Assembly (NCBI GenBank): GCA_910589425.1
Contig: CAJUSZ010000017.1
Location: forward strand, 1-51,959
Reading direction: 5' to 3'
DNA: 51,959 nt
Source: an uncultured Muribaculaceae bacterium
Lineage (GTDB): Bacteria; Bacteroidota; Bacteroidia; Bacteroidales; Muribaculaceae
Of this stretch, positions 7,916 through 16,590 are shown in pieces. Position 1 is the first letter of the stretch, and every line of letters begins with the position of its first letter. A model generated the notes under the pieces. The model was not told the origin of the DNA and did no database searches. It was given only the letters and a program-made list of their open reading frames with translations. Made by a program: the position numbers and the translations under genes.

Positions 7916-10459
7916 TTAATAATTGAGTTTAACATTATCGACCGTAAGCACCGATCCTGAGGCAAAGGCCTTATAATCGTTGGCTGCTTTTGTCGTGTTG
8001 GACAGATGCACGCCGCTGAACTCGGCAAGTCCCGAATCGCCTGAGGGAACGGTTATAGCCGGCACAGAGGCATTGGTCGATTTGAATTTCACAAGAATTC
8101 GGGAAGCTTTCGTTCCAAACGGATAGCCGGAGAGGGAGATGGTCTTTTCGGTCATCGAAGATGCCGCGTCGAGCAACATGGAACCTGAAGCTATCGTTTT
8201 TCCTGCTTCATCCACCACGGCTATCTCAGCAGTGGCCTTCTCGCCGTTGAGTGGAGAATAGCGGTATTGGAACGATATCGAAGCGGGACGCGATGCGAAT
8301 GCCATACCCTCGGAACGGTGTTCCGTCCCGTCAAACGAATATGAACCCAGGAAAAGCTCTCCTGCCGCTTTCTGATTGTCGGCAAATGAGGGGACGTTGT
8401 TGTTGTAGTACTTAGCCGTGCGCTTATCGACAGCGGGAGTCGTTCCGGCATGGTTGAAGGCAACGCTTCTCACTGTAGTCTCCTCGTTTTCAGCAAACGT
8501 GGAGGGGACAAGGAACCATGTGTTTATATTGGACGAACCCTCATAGCACGTCTTCTGGTTTACCGAAGCCCATCCTACAGGCTCAGAACGCACGATGGAG
8601 GAATGCGTGTTATATTGTGGACTACCCCATATTGTGCCAGTGAACGGTCCGCCGACAAGCACTCCGGAGATATTTATTGTCTCCTGAGTCAGTGAGAAAT
8701 CTCCGTTGGGAATACCGGCGGCAGCCTCTGTCGTTATCGACGTGGATGTAGCCGGGGAAGCTGACGCGTCGGCAGTAAGAGACGTGTTGATCGTGTAAGA
8801 AGTGGCTGGATTGAAGCCGCTCACTGTTATAAGGCCGTTCTTAGCGTCGCGGGTGAAAGTGAACGATCCGCTGCGGGTGGAACGTGTCGACACCACCGAT
8901 ATCTTGGCCGCATTGATTATCGCGGCAAGATCGGACGCATTCTCTGGGACAAACTTTAGGACAACCTTGTTGGCAAACGGGTCGGCCACAACATCGTAGG
9001 CCGGAGTTATGACCTCAAGCATTATCTCCGCTTTCTTCACACCGTTATATAAGATCTGAAGGGGAATCTGATTCCTCTCGGTGTCAGGCAGAGTGATAGA
9101 GAATGCATAGCCCTTAACCGGGAACGCACGCGAAAGTTTCTGAGCTGCTGCGACCTGCACCACAGGACAGTCCTGATAGACTCCATATTTGTCGAGAGCC
9201 TTGAATGTGAATGCTTTCTCAGCATTTGAACCGTTATAGTCTATATTCACCAGAGCCTGATTATTTCCGAATATCACACTTTCGGCCGAAGCTGAGATAT
9301 GCACCGGTTCGGTCGATACAACAAGCGTAACCGGGTCGCTCACACGGGAATATTTATCTTTCACCACCAACGAGATCTTATGCGTTCCCTGAGGAAGATT
9401 TGCCATGAATCCCGAGAGATCGAGACGGGCAAGGCGGTCAGGATTCCTGAAGAAACCGACGGCTGTTATTCCTGATGCTTCAATCTGCTGCTGGGCGGAA
9501 GCTGAGGCTCCCACAAGGTTTATCTCATTACCGAAAGCCGGCCTGTAGTCTGAATCAACCGTGAGGTTAGCCTCGGCCATCCCTCCGCGGGCCACCACAG
9601 TGAATGCGTATGGAGTCAGGCTCGCATTGCCCTCCAGCACCTCAACGGGGACATCTGTCTGGAACCCTTCCGGCTTCACCTGAGGCGCGGGGGTGGTGAA
9701 AAGTTCATCTGTAAGATCGATCGTAACGTCTTCGGCAACAAGGGTGTCATCGAAAGATATGACCAGAACGGCATTGCCTGCCCCTTGGGTAACGTCGAAA
9801 TGCACACGGTAATGGTGGCGGGGTTTTGCAGTGAATCCCGCAGGCTGCACGCTTGTGGACTGTCCCTGCGGATTTGTGAAGCTCACTGCAAGATCCACCT
9901 CTCCGGGAGCGATGAATGCCGGGCGGGTCTCGTCGGCGGCAAAATCGATGTATGAATGTCCGGCAGAATGGACTCTTGCCGAATAGTCTTTGAAATAGTT
10001 CTTGAAAGCATCCGTGTAATCGACGCTTACCATGGAATTGGCGAGCGTCGCGGTTATTGACGCTTCGGTTTCCTTAGCCTCCACGACCGACACGGTAGCC
10101 GCCCCGTAGAAACAGGGGGCATCGAATCCCTCGACATCCACATCCCCCATGTACGCTTCCAGATTGTAGGAACCGGTGCGGAATGAAGTCTCGGCATTAA
10201 ATTCATCAATGGAATTCCACGTCTGCGAATAGGAATTGTCTGATTTTGTAAGCCTGATGGCAAACTGATTGATCTCCGGAGCCTCAAGCTGCGGAATCGC
10301 GTTCCGTGTCGGAGCGGCTACCGCCACTTCTGGCGACGCGGAAAGAGCGAGGCGTATGGCGCCCTCCCCTCCCGACAGCCCGAGCCGATCCTCTTCTGAG
10401 CAGGAGATCGCGAGCAAAGCCACAGCGGGAATAATGACACCACGTTTCAACAGTTTCAT
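7916..10459 (-). CDS. Large DUF4493 lipoprotein with PCMD-like C-terminus
   Basis: An 847-residue lipoprotein, the first gene of the operon. The signal peptide ends A-I-S-C (Cys20) followed by S-E-E-D, an acidic string resembling a Bacteroidetes surface-export signal. Residues of about 30-240 form DUF4493, with the G-S-Y-N-L-E-A-Y-M-G-D and F-D-A-P-C-F-Y-G elements. The middle contains repeated beta-sandwich-like stretches. From about 581 the sequence G-I-P-N-G-D-F-S opens a C-terminal domain similar in layout to PCMD, ending L-T-V-D-N-V-K-L-N-Y. It is 16 bp upstream of the next DUF4493 gene. A predicted promoter lies at 10626-10633 and leaves a leader of about 160 nt. Confidence 0.85.
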   Translation of the reverse strand: MKLLKRGVIIPAVALLAISCSEEDRLGLSGGEGAIRLALSASPEVAVAAPTRNAIPQLEAPEINQFAIRLTKSDNSYSQTWNSIDEFNAETSFRTGSYNLEAYMGDVDVEGFDAPCFYGAATVSVVEAKETEASITATLANSMVSVDYTDAFKNYFKDYSARVHSAGHSYIDFAADETRPAFIAPGEVDLAVSFTNPQGQSTSVQPAGFTAKPRHHYRVHFDVTQGAGNAVLVISFDDTLVAEDVTIDLTDELFTTPAPQVKPEGFQTDVPVEVLEGNASLTPYAFTVVARGGMAEANLTVDSDYRPAFGNEINLVGASASAQQQIEASGITAVGFFRNPDRLARLDLSGFMANLPQGTHKISLVVKDKYSRVSDPVTLVVSTEPVHISASAESVIFGNNQALVNIDYNGSNAEKAFTFKALDKYGVYQDCPVVQVAAAQKLSRAFPVKGYAFSITLPDTERNQIPLQILYNGVKKAEIMLEVITPAYDVVADPFANKVVLKFVPENASDLAAIINAAKISVVSTRSTRSGSFTFTRDAKNGLITVSGFNPATSYTINTSLTADASASPATSTSITTEAAAGIPNGDFSLTQETINISGVLVGGPFTGTIWGSPQYNTHSSIVRSEPVGWASVNQKTCYEGSSNINTWFLVPSTFAENEETTVRSVAFNHAGTTPAVDKRTAKYYNNNVPSFADNQKAAGELFLGSYSFDGTEHRSEGMAFASRPASISFQYRYSPLNGEKATAEIAVVDEAGKTIASGSMLLDAASSMTEKTISLSGYPFGTKASRILVKFKSTNASVPAITVPSGDSGLAEFSGVHLSNTTKAANDYKAFASGSVLTVDNVKLNY

Positions 10460-10625
10460 GTGTTATTGTGTTAAAGTTATTTAATGTTCGATTTTACGGG
10501 CAAAAGCCCATCTTGTAGAATGGATTTAAACCAACAGAGGGGACATGTGTCTGAGATAGGTCCTGCTGGCAAGGAAGTTTTGCCGCGGCCTGACCACCCC
10601 CGGTAGTATTACTGACTTTTCAGCA
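10460..10625 (-). promoter_or_regulatory. Long leader of the DUF4493 operon, possibly structured
   Basis: Between the predicted promoter (10626-10633) and the first start codon (10459) lies a leader of about 160 nt with no gene. On the minus strand it contains a GGCAA/TTGCC hairpin with a 7-nt loop (10568-10584) and a GGGC-UUUU-GCCC hairpin (10498-10509). It is GC-richer than the flanking DNA. I recognise no riboswitch class. Confidence 0.35.
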
Positions 10626-10663
10626 CAAAATTACAAATCAAATTGTAACAGACTACAAAATTA
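10626..10663 (-). promoter_or_regulatory. Tandem Bacteroidetes-type promoter boxes for the DUF4493 operon
   Basis: On the minus strand there are two TAATTTTG boxes (10626-10633 and 10656-10663) matching TAnnTTTG. The upstream one also supplies a TTTG at a distance that could serve as the -33 element of the downstream one (spacer about 22). Confidence 0.5.
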
Positions 10664-10789
10664 CTCAAATTTGCTCACAAAAAGCACAATTAAACCAAAA
10701 TTTACCAATAGCCCAATACTGAAAAATCCCCCTGTAGACACAATACATACTTCATACAGGGATTCAATATCGCTTAAACATTAATATAG

Positions 10790-11626
10790 ATGAAAAAGAA
10801 AATAGCCATCGCGCTCACACTCATCGCAACAGCCTTTTCCTCTCTCCCCTCTTCGGCATTCGACCTGACAGGACTGCTCAAAGGCAACTCCGGCACAACG
10901 GTCGGGAATCTGCTCGAAGGGGTGTTTATGAAGTCAGATCTGACGGTCGATGATCTGGCCGGAATATGGACCGCAGACCAGCCGGCGGTAAGTTTCAAAA
11001 GCGACGACATGCTGAAAAAAGCCGGAGGCATCGCAGCCGCGGCCGCACTCGAATCGAAACTCAAGCCATACTTCGAGCAATATGGGCTGACCGGAGCGGT
11101 TCTGACTGTCAATCCGGACAAGTCGTTCACGCTGAAATCGAGCAAGCTGAATCTTTCCGGCACCATCAGCCAGGGAAGCGACGGGATGTTTGTCTTCTCA
11201 ATAAAGGCTTTCGGTGCCCTTAAGCTTGGCGATATTCCCGCCTATGTGCAGAAGACATCGAAATCGATGGATGTAATGTTTGATTCATCCAAACTAAAAT
11301 CCTTGGTCAATACCATATCCAAGTTTCTGAACATGAAGAGTATCTCGGCCATAACATCCCTCATCGACTCCTACGATGGCATATACATCGGATTCGGCAT
11401 GGACAAAACAGGAGAAACCGTCGAATCGGATAAAAACAACGATGGCGTAGGAAGTCTGTTGAATATCCTTAAAGGTGGCAGCCAGAAAAAAGACTCCACC
11501 ACTACCGCAACTCCTTCTCCGGCGACCGAGACACAGCAACAGAGTTCCGGCGACAAGATCAAAGAAGGAATCGGGAATGCCCTGAAAGGAATCCTCAACG
11601 GCAAAGGGAGCAACGAGAGCAAATAA
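10790..11626 (+). CDS. DUF4923-family secreted protein
   Basis: A 278-residue protein with a clear signal peptide (cleavage near S-S-A-F) and the pattern of the Bacteroidales DUF4923 family: L-L-K-G, then W-x-x-x-x-P-A-V-x-F-x-S-D-x-x-L-x-K-A-G-G, Y-x-x-x-G-L-x-x-G/A, and a mid-region of beta strands (G-T-I-S-Q-G). The C-terminus (about 215-278) is low-complexity with T/Q/S/P runs and a G-I-G-N-A-L-K-G-I-L repeat. Function is unknown. It is monocistronic, divergent from the DUF4493 operon and closed by a strong terminator at 11679-11723. Confidence 0.85.
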   Translation: MKKKIAIALTLIATAFSSLPSSAFDLTGLLKGNSGTTVGNLLEGVFMKSDLTVDDLAGIWTADQPAVSFKSDDMLKKAGGIAAAAALESKLKPYFEQYGLTGAVLTVNPDKSFTLKSSKLNLSGTISQGSDGMFVFSIKAFGALKLGDIPAYVQKTSKSMDVMFDSSKLKSLVNTISKFLNMKSISAITSLIDSYDGIYIGFGMDKTGETVESDKNNDGVGSLLNILKGGSQKKDSTTTATPSPATETQQQSSGDKIKEGIGNALKGILNGKGSNESK

Positions 11627-11678
11627 CTTCAGGTTGCTGGCGTAACAACGCCACAGCAATACGATCCACCTGACACAT

Positions 11679-11723
11679 CGCGACCCTGGAATCATCAGAC
11701 TCCAGGGCCGCGATCGTGTTTTT
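11679..11723 (+). terminator. Rho-independent terminator after the DUF4923 gene
   Basis: The inverted repeat CGCG-A-CCCTGGA / TCCAGGG-C-CGCG (11679-11690 and 11701-11712) is followed by a T-run ending near 11723. It lies between convergent genes and may also serve ribE. Confidence 0.85.
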
Positions 11724-11730
11724 TAGGGAT

Positions 11731-12342
11731 TCAGAGCGCACCGAGATTGCTGATGCGCGCGATATACTTGCCGATGATGTCGAATTCCAGATTAACCCTC
11801 GTTCCCTCCGAGATCCGGCAGAAATTCGTGTGTTCGAACGTGTATGGAATTATCGCCACACGGAATCTGTCGCGTTCGGAGTCGCAGACTGTCAGGCTTA
11901 CGCCATTGACCGTCACAGAGCCTTTCTCCACGGTAACATATCCCTTTTCAGCGAGTTCAGGTCTGAAGTCATATTTGAAAGCGAAATAACGGCTGCCATC
12001 CACTTCCTCCACTCCGGTGCATACGGCTGTAGTGTCCACATGCCCCTGGACGATGTGGCCGTCAAGACGCCCGTCGATCTTCATGCTTCTCTCGAGATTG
12101 ACCAGATCCCCCTCGCGCAAGTCTCCAAGATTGCTTCGGTCGAGGGTTTCCTGAATTGCGGTTACGGTATAGGTGCCGTCGCCATTGAGACTGACAACTG
12201 TCAGACACACCCCGTTATGGCTCACACTTTGGTCGATGGTAAGTTCATCGACAAAAGAGCAGGCCAGGGTCAGATGCACATTTCCGCCATCGCGGACAAT
12301 CCGGACAACCCGTCCGGATTCTTCAACTATTCCTGAGAACAT
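11731..12342 (-). CDS. ribE: Riboflavin synthase, alpha chain
   Basis: A 203-residue cytosolic enzyme that dismutates two 6,7-dimethyl-8-ribityllumazine molecules to riboflavin. The start M-F-S-G-I-V-E-E is diagnostic. Two tandem lumazine-binding domains are visible (about 1-95 and 96-190), each with the S-V-x-x-x-G-V-x-L-T-V pattern (S-H-N-G-V-C-L-T-V and T-V-N-G-V-S-L-T-V) and the G-H-V-D-T-T segment. Length is normal. It stands alone between convergent and divergent neighbours. Confidence 0.97.
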   Translation of the reverse strand: MFSGIVEESGRVVRIVRDGGNVHLTLACSFVDELTIDQSVSHNGVCLTVVSLNGDGTYTVTAIQETLDRSNLGDLREGDLVNLERSMKIDGRLDGHIVQGHVDTTAVCTGVEEVDGSRYFAFKYDFRPELAEKGYVTVEKGSVTVNGVSLTVCDSERDRFRVAIIPYTFEHTNFCRISEGTRVNLEFDIIGKYIARISNLGAL

Positions 12343-12370
12343 ATAGGATTTTCAGTTAAGATTCAGACCG

Positions 12371-12378
12371 CAAATTTA
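12371..12378 (-). promoter_or_regulatory. Predicted ribE promoter -7 box
   Basis: The minus strand reads TAAATTTG (TAnnTTTG), about 30 nt upstream of the ribE start. Confidence 0.5.
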
Positions 12379-12421
12379 GCGATTTTTGATCAAACAGAGA
12401 GTAAAACCGAAATAAAAGCGT

Positions 12422-12429
12422 TATATTTG
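12422..12429 (+). promoter_or_regulatory. Predicted -7 box for the ATPase-DUF4435 gene
   Basis: TATATTTG matches TAnnTTTG and lies 56 bp before the ATG at 12486, so this gene appears to have its own promoter. No clear -33 TTTG is visible. Confidence 0.5.
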
Positions 12430-12485
12430 CATCCCACAAAAGTAAAGGGACCATTCAATAACAGAGCTATCAAAACATTTCAGCA

Positions 12486-14225
12486 ATGCTAACTGAAATC
12501 ACTCTTCCCGATCTGCCCGACGGGCGTGCGGTTCCGGCGCTTCCTCCCACGGCGCAGGTGTCCATCATCGGAGCCAATGGAGCTGGCAAAACAAGGTTCA
12601 TGCAGGATCTGATCGAACGTTGCGCGGACAAAGCCTATTGTCTCTCCGCGCTGAGCGCGTTCTATCCGGAGCGCGAACCATCCAGACGCAACGGGTCGAT
12701 CGACATGCTCTATGAAGCGGCCGTCAAGTCAAAGCCTTATCTAAGCACCCAGGCCATGAGCGAGCTTGACAAACTCGGCCATCTGCTGATAGCCGACGAG
12801 TTTGAGGAACTCGTACGGATGAAAGCCTCCAGCCGTCGCGGAGTCAGACTCTCCGGCAACAGAGCCACCAAACTCGACAGAGTGGTGGAGCTTTGGGAGC
12901 GGATATTCCCCGACAACCATATCATGAGCGAGGCCGGAGCATTGCTTTTCGCCAACAACTGCGATGAAGGAACCATAACATCCTCACGGCTGAGCCAGGG
13001 AGAGAAAGCTGTGTTCTACTACATTGCAGCCGTCCTCTACGCCATGCCGGATGCTGTGATCTTCATTGATTCCCCCTCTCTGTTCCTCCATCCCGCCATG
13101 CAGGCCAACCTTTGGAATGCCATAGAGGAGATGAGGCCTGACTGCCGTTTTGTCTACAATACCGTAGACATCGATTTTGTCAGCTCCCGGACAGCGAACG
13201 CCTGTATCTGGGTAAAGAGTTTCGACGCCAGGCTCCATCGGTGGGACTATGAAGTACTCGACAATCCCTCGCTTTCAGACGAACTTTTCCTCGACATAAT
13301 AGGCACACGCAAACCGGTGCTTTTCATCGAGGGAGACTCAACCCACAGCATCGACGGCAAGCTCTATCCGCTGGTCTTTACGGAATATACGGTCAAGCCG
13401 CTCGGATCGTGCAACAAAGTCATCGAATCAACCCGCAGCTTCAATGACCTTAAATATATGCATCATCTCGACAGCCACGGCATTGTGGACCGCGACAGAA
13501 GAACGCCCGCGGAGGTCGGATATCTGCGCAATAAGCAGATATTCGTTCCTGAAGTGGCCGAGGTCGAGAACATATTCTTACTTGAGGACGTGGTCCGCAT
13601 CATGTCCCGCAGAAGAGGGCGCGATCCCCAGCGGGTCGCAGCCAAAGTGAGAAAGTCGGTGATGGAGATGTTCCGCCGCCATTTCGACGAACAGGCTCTG
13701 CAACATGTGCGCCACCGTGTGAAGAGGGAAGTCGAGTGCAAAGTCGACGCAAGATTCACATGCATAACGGCGATGGAGACTCATCTTCGCGGGCTGGTGG
13801 ACAAACTTCGTCCGCGGGAACACTACAACCGGCTGCGCTCGGAATTCAGAGACATGATCACCAATGATGACTACGAAGGTGTTCTGCGTGTGTTCAATCA
13901 CAAGCCGATGCTCTCAGACTCCAATGTGGCACAGATGCTTGGATTCAAACGCAAGGAGGACTACATCGCCGGAGTTATCAGCGCACTGAAAGGAAACGGC
14001 AAAGACGCCGCCACGCTGCGCGACGCCATAAAACGGTGTTTCGGACTGAATTCGGATGAAAGCTATCTTCCCGGACTCATACCGGCTGCAGATCCCGGAC
14101 ACGGAAAAAAAGATCAGACGGATCCATCACCGGAACAGCCTCCCACCACGCGGAGACATAAAAAAAAGCCCTCATGCAAATCCCGAAAACTACGCAACTG
14201 CAACCGCAGAGGACCGGTAAAGTAA
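12486..14225 (+). CDS. ABC-type ATPase fused to DUF4435 (Toprim-like) domain
   Basis: A 579-residue protein, apparently cytosolic. Residues 1-270 are a compact ABC-type ATPase: Walker A GANGAGKT (29-36), signature LSQGEK (169-174) and Walker B VIFIDSPS (191-198). The usual catalytic Glu after the Walker B Asp is Ser196, and the H-loop position (Y-N-T-V-D, 224-228) has Val where His is normal, so hydrolysis may be weak or altered. Residues of about 275-480 match DUF4435, a Toprim-like fold, with L-F-I-E-G-D (E282), G-I-V-D-R-D (D335, D337) and E-V-E-N-I-F-L. The tail is Lys/Arg-rich. The AAA plus DUF4435 pairing is that of PARIS anti-phage systems (AriA/AriB, known also as fusions). No other defence gene is adjacent, so a housekeeping role is equally possible. 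Confidence 0.8.
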   Translation: MLTEITLPDLPDGRAVPALPPTAQVSIIGANGAGKTRFMQDLIERCADKAYCLSALSAFYPEREPSRRNGSIDMLYEAAVKSKPYLSTQAMSELDKLGHLLIADEFEELVRMKASSRRGVRLSGNRATKLDRVVELWERIFPDNHIMSEAGALLFANNCDEGTITSSRLSQGEKAVFYYIAAVLYAMPDAVIFIDSPSLFLHPAMQANLWNAIEEMRPDCRFVYNTVDIDFVSSRTANACIWVKSFDARLHRWDYEVLDNPSLSDELFLDIIGTRKPVLFIEGDSTHSIDGKLYPLVFTEYTVKPLGSCNKVIESTRSFNDLKYMHHLDSHGIVDRDRRTPAEVGYLRNKQIFVPEVAEVENIFLLEDVVRIMSRRRGRDPQRVAAKVRKSVMEMFRRHFDEQALQHVRHRVKREVECKVDARFTCITAMETHLRGLVDKLRPREHYNRLRSEFRDMITNDDYEGVLRVFNHKPMLSDSNVAQMLGFKRKEDYIAGVISALKGNGKDAATLRDAIKRCFGLNSDESYLPGLIPAADPGHGKKDQTDPSPEQPPTTRRHKKKPSCKSRKLRNCNRRGPVK

Positions 14226-14282
14226 AAAAACATTGGCTGCGACAGCGCAATATCCGGTTCCGTGATGTTATATCATGGAGAT

Positions 14283-14484
14283 GATAAGTAACTCTTTAAA
14301 ATTAGCTTATATCAGATTATGCCGGATTTTTGAGGAGATTTCAAATTTGAAAGAGGAAGTTTAGCGGGCTAAACGACTGATTGAAAATTGGGAATATACC
14401 GGAAAGACAAATAAGATGATATAAGCCCGTAGGGTTACTGATAAGAATTTTAAATTACAACTGATTTTAAAAAGTTACTTAATC
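14283..14484. repeat. Palindrome-rich, MITE-like element upstream of glgB
   Basis: An outer inverted repeat of about 20 bp with two mismatches lies at 14286-14305 and 14461-14480. Inside it is a second inverted repeat, GCTTATATCA (from 14305) and TGATATAAGC (to 14426). The centre has two palindromes: TTTCAAATTTGAAA (14339-14352) and GTTTAGCGGGCTAAAC (14359-14374). There is no coding potential and no obvious target duplication. It could be a miniature element or a long structured leader of glgB. Confidence 0.5.
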
Positions 14485-14505
14485 ACAAACAGAAGATATT
14501 AAGAT

Positions 14506-16533
14506 ATGGAAAACCAACTCGCGATCCTGCGCAACGATCCTTGGCTCCAGCCTTTCGCCAAGGCTATCGACGGACGACACGACGATGCGTGCCGCGCCCT
14601 GAACAGACTCACCTCCCACACGGGCGGCAGCATCGTGCAGTTTGCCAACGCATACAATTTCTACGGACTCCACCGCGATTCAGAAAGAAACTGGATCTTC
14701 AGGGAACTTGCGCCCAATGCCACCGCTATATGGCTTATCGGGACATTCTCCGGTTGGGAAAGACGCGATGAATTCCAGCTCCGTAAAAACAAAGATGGAG
14801 TGTGGGAGACGAAGATAGACAAGGATCTGATCCGCAACGGCGATCTCTACAAGATGGCTGTCTGCTGGGACGGAGGATGCGGTGAACGCATTCCCGCCTA
14901 CGCCACCCGTGTGGTGCAGGATCCCGACACAGGTATATTCTCGGCGGAGGTCTACGAACCGGAGAACCCTTACGTGTTCAGGATAAAACATTTCATCCCC
15001 GACACAAACCCACTTCTGATATATGAGTGCCACATCGGAATGGCTCAGGAGAAAGAGGGCGTGGGCAGCTACGAAGAGTTCCGTCTGAAAACTCTTCCCC
15101 GAATAGCAGCCGACGGCTACAATGCCATACAGATAATGGCTATCCAGGAGCATCCATATTACGGATCGTTCGGCTATCACGTCAGCAGTTTCTACGCTCC
15201 ATCGTCCCGCTTCGGGACTCCGGATCAGTTGAAACAGCTGATCGATTCCGCCCACGAACTCGGGTTGGCGGTGATAATGGACATAGTGCATTCCCATGCG
15301 GTCAAAAATGAAGCCGAGGGACTCGGGCGCATCGACGGATCGCCTTCACTTTATTTCCACAGCGGCGACAGACGGGAGCATCCCGCATGGGATTCTCTGC
15401 TTTTTGACTACGGCAAAGACAATGTAATCCATTTTCTATTGTCAAACTGCAAATACTGGCTCGAGGAGTTCCATTTCGACGGATTCCGCTTCGACGGAGT
15501 TACATCGATGCTATATCTCGATCATGGACTCGGGAAAGCATTCGGTTCGTACAAAGACTATTACGACGGAAACCAGGACACGGACGCCATCACATATCTG
15601 ACTCTGGCCAATATCCTTATCCACACTATAAACCCTCACGCCATCACAATAGCCGAAGAGATGAGCGGAATGCCAGGCCTTGCCATGAAATTTTCAGAAG
15701 GCGGCATAGGATTCGACTACCGTATGGCCATGGGAATACCCGACTACTGGATCAAACTCATTAAAGAAAAGAAAGATGAGGACTGGCATCCATCGTCGAT
15801 CTTCTGGGATCTGACAAACCGCCGAAAAGACGAAAAGACAATCAGCTATTGTGAAAGCCACGATCAGGCGCTCGTAGGAGACAAGACCATCATATTCCGC
15901 CTTATAGACAAGGAGATGTACTGGCACATGATGGCTGATGACTCAAACTTCGCCGTAGAACGGGGAATGGCTCTGCACAAGATGATCCGTCTCGTTACCT
16001 TAGCCACCATCAACGGCGGTTACCTCAACTTCATGGGGAATGAATTCGGACATCCGGAATGGATCGATTTCCCCAGAGAGGGCAATGGATGGAGCTACAA
16101 ATACGCACGCAGGCAGTGGAGCCTGGTAGACCGGAAAGACCTGAAATATCAGTTTCTGAATGCTTTCGACAACGCCATGATCGACATGGTCTCCGCCATC
16201 CACGGATTCCAGTCGCTTGCCATAGAGAAACTGTGGGAGAAAGACGATGACCAGATTCTTGCATTCCGCCGCGGCGACCTGATTTTCGTATTCAACTGGA
16301 ATCCTTCAGACTCCTTCTCCGACTACGGATTCCCCGTTCCGGCTGGAGAATATGAAGTGATACTCGACTCCGACGCGCGTCAGTTCGGGGGCTTCGGCTT
16401 CATCGACGACGGCATCCATCATCTCACCTTGCCGGATCCTCTCTATTCACCGGCTGGGAAAGGATGGCTGAAACTGTATCTTCCGGCACGGACGGCCCAG
16501 GTGCTGCGTCTTGTAAGAGGGAAACAGAGTTGA
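14506..16533 (+). CDS. glgB: 1,4-alpha-glucan branching enzyme
   Basis: A 675-residue GH13 enzyme that cuts alpha-1,4 chains and re-joins them as alpha-1,6 branches in glycogen. An N-terminal CBM48-type domain (about 40-150, W-I-F-R-E-L-A-P-N-A) precedes the catalytic barrel. The nucleophile D330 is in D-G-F-R-F-D-G-V-T-S-M, the acid/base E384 in I-A-E-E-M-S-G, and the C-E-S-H-D-Q-A segment carries the transition-state Asp. The S-R-F-G-T-P and M-L-Y-L-D-H-G features resemble the eukaryote-like subfamily (GH13_8) common in Bacteroidetes. Length fits. There is no adjacent glgA or glgP, so it is isolated from other glycogen genes in this window; a pullulanase lies 28 kb away. Confidence 0.97.
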   Translation: MENQLAILRNDPWLQPFAKAIDGRHDDACRALNRLTSHTGGSIVQFANAYNFYGLHRDSERNWIFRELAPNATAIWLIGTFSGWERRDEFQLRKNKDGVWETKIDKDLIRNGDLYKMAVCWDGGCGERIPAYATRVVQDPDTGIFSAEVYEPENPYVFRIKHFIPDTNPLLIYECHIGMAQEKEGVGSYEEFRLKTLPRIAADGYNAIQIMAIQEHPYYGSFGYHVSSFYAPSSRFGTPDQLKQLIDSAHELGLAVIMDIVHSHAVKNEAEGLGRIDGSPSLYFHSGDRREHPAWDSLLFDYGKDNVIHFLLSNCKYWLEEFHFDGFRFDGVTSMLYLDHGLGKAFGSYKDYYDGNQDTDAITYLTLANILIHTINPHAITIAEEMSGMPGLAMKFSEGGIGFDYRMAMGIPDYWIKLIKEKKDEDWHPSSIFWDLTNRRKDEKTISYCESHDQALVGDKTIIFRLIDKEMYWHMMADDSNFAVERGMALHKMIRLVTLATINGGYLNFMGNEFGHPEWIDFPREGNGWSYKYARRQWSLVDRKDLKYQFLNAFDNAMIDMVSAIHGFQSLAIEKLWEKDDDQILAFRRGDLIFVFNWNPSDSFSDYGFPVPAGEYEVILDSDARQFGGFGFIDDGIHHLTLPDPLYSPAGKGWLKLYLPARTAQVLRLVRGKQS

Positions 16534-16590
16534 CACATACAGACAGAAAAGCATTTTAACCGACATAGAATCATAAGCAACCCAAACATA

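Noticed and set aside
10460..10625. Known riboswitch upstream of the lipoprotein operon
   Set aside because: The leader has hairpins but matches no riboswitch core that I recognise.
11716..12336. Long open frame antisense to ribE
   Set aside because: It mirrors the ribE coding frame; the minus-strand product matches riboflavin synthase over its whole length.
12486..14225. Calling this a complete PARIS system
   Set aside because: Only the domain architecture supports it. The ATPase part is short and lacks key catalytic residues, and no companion defence genes are near.
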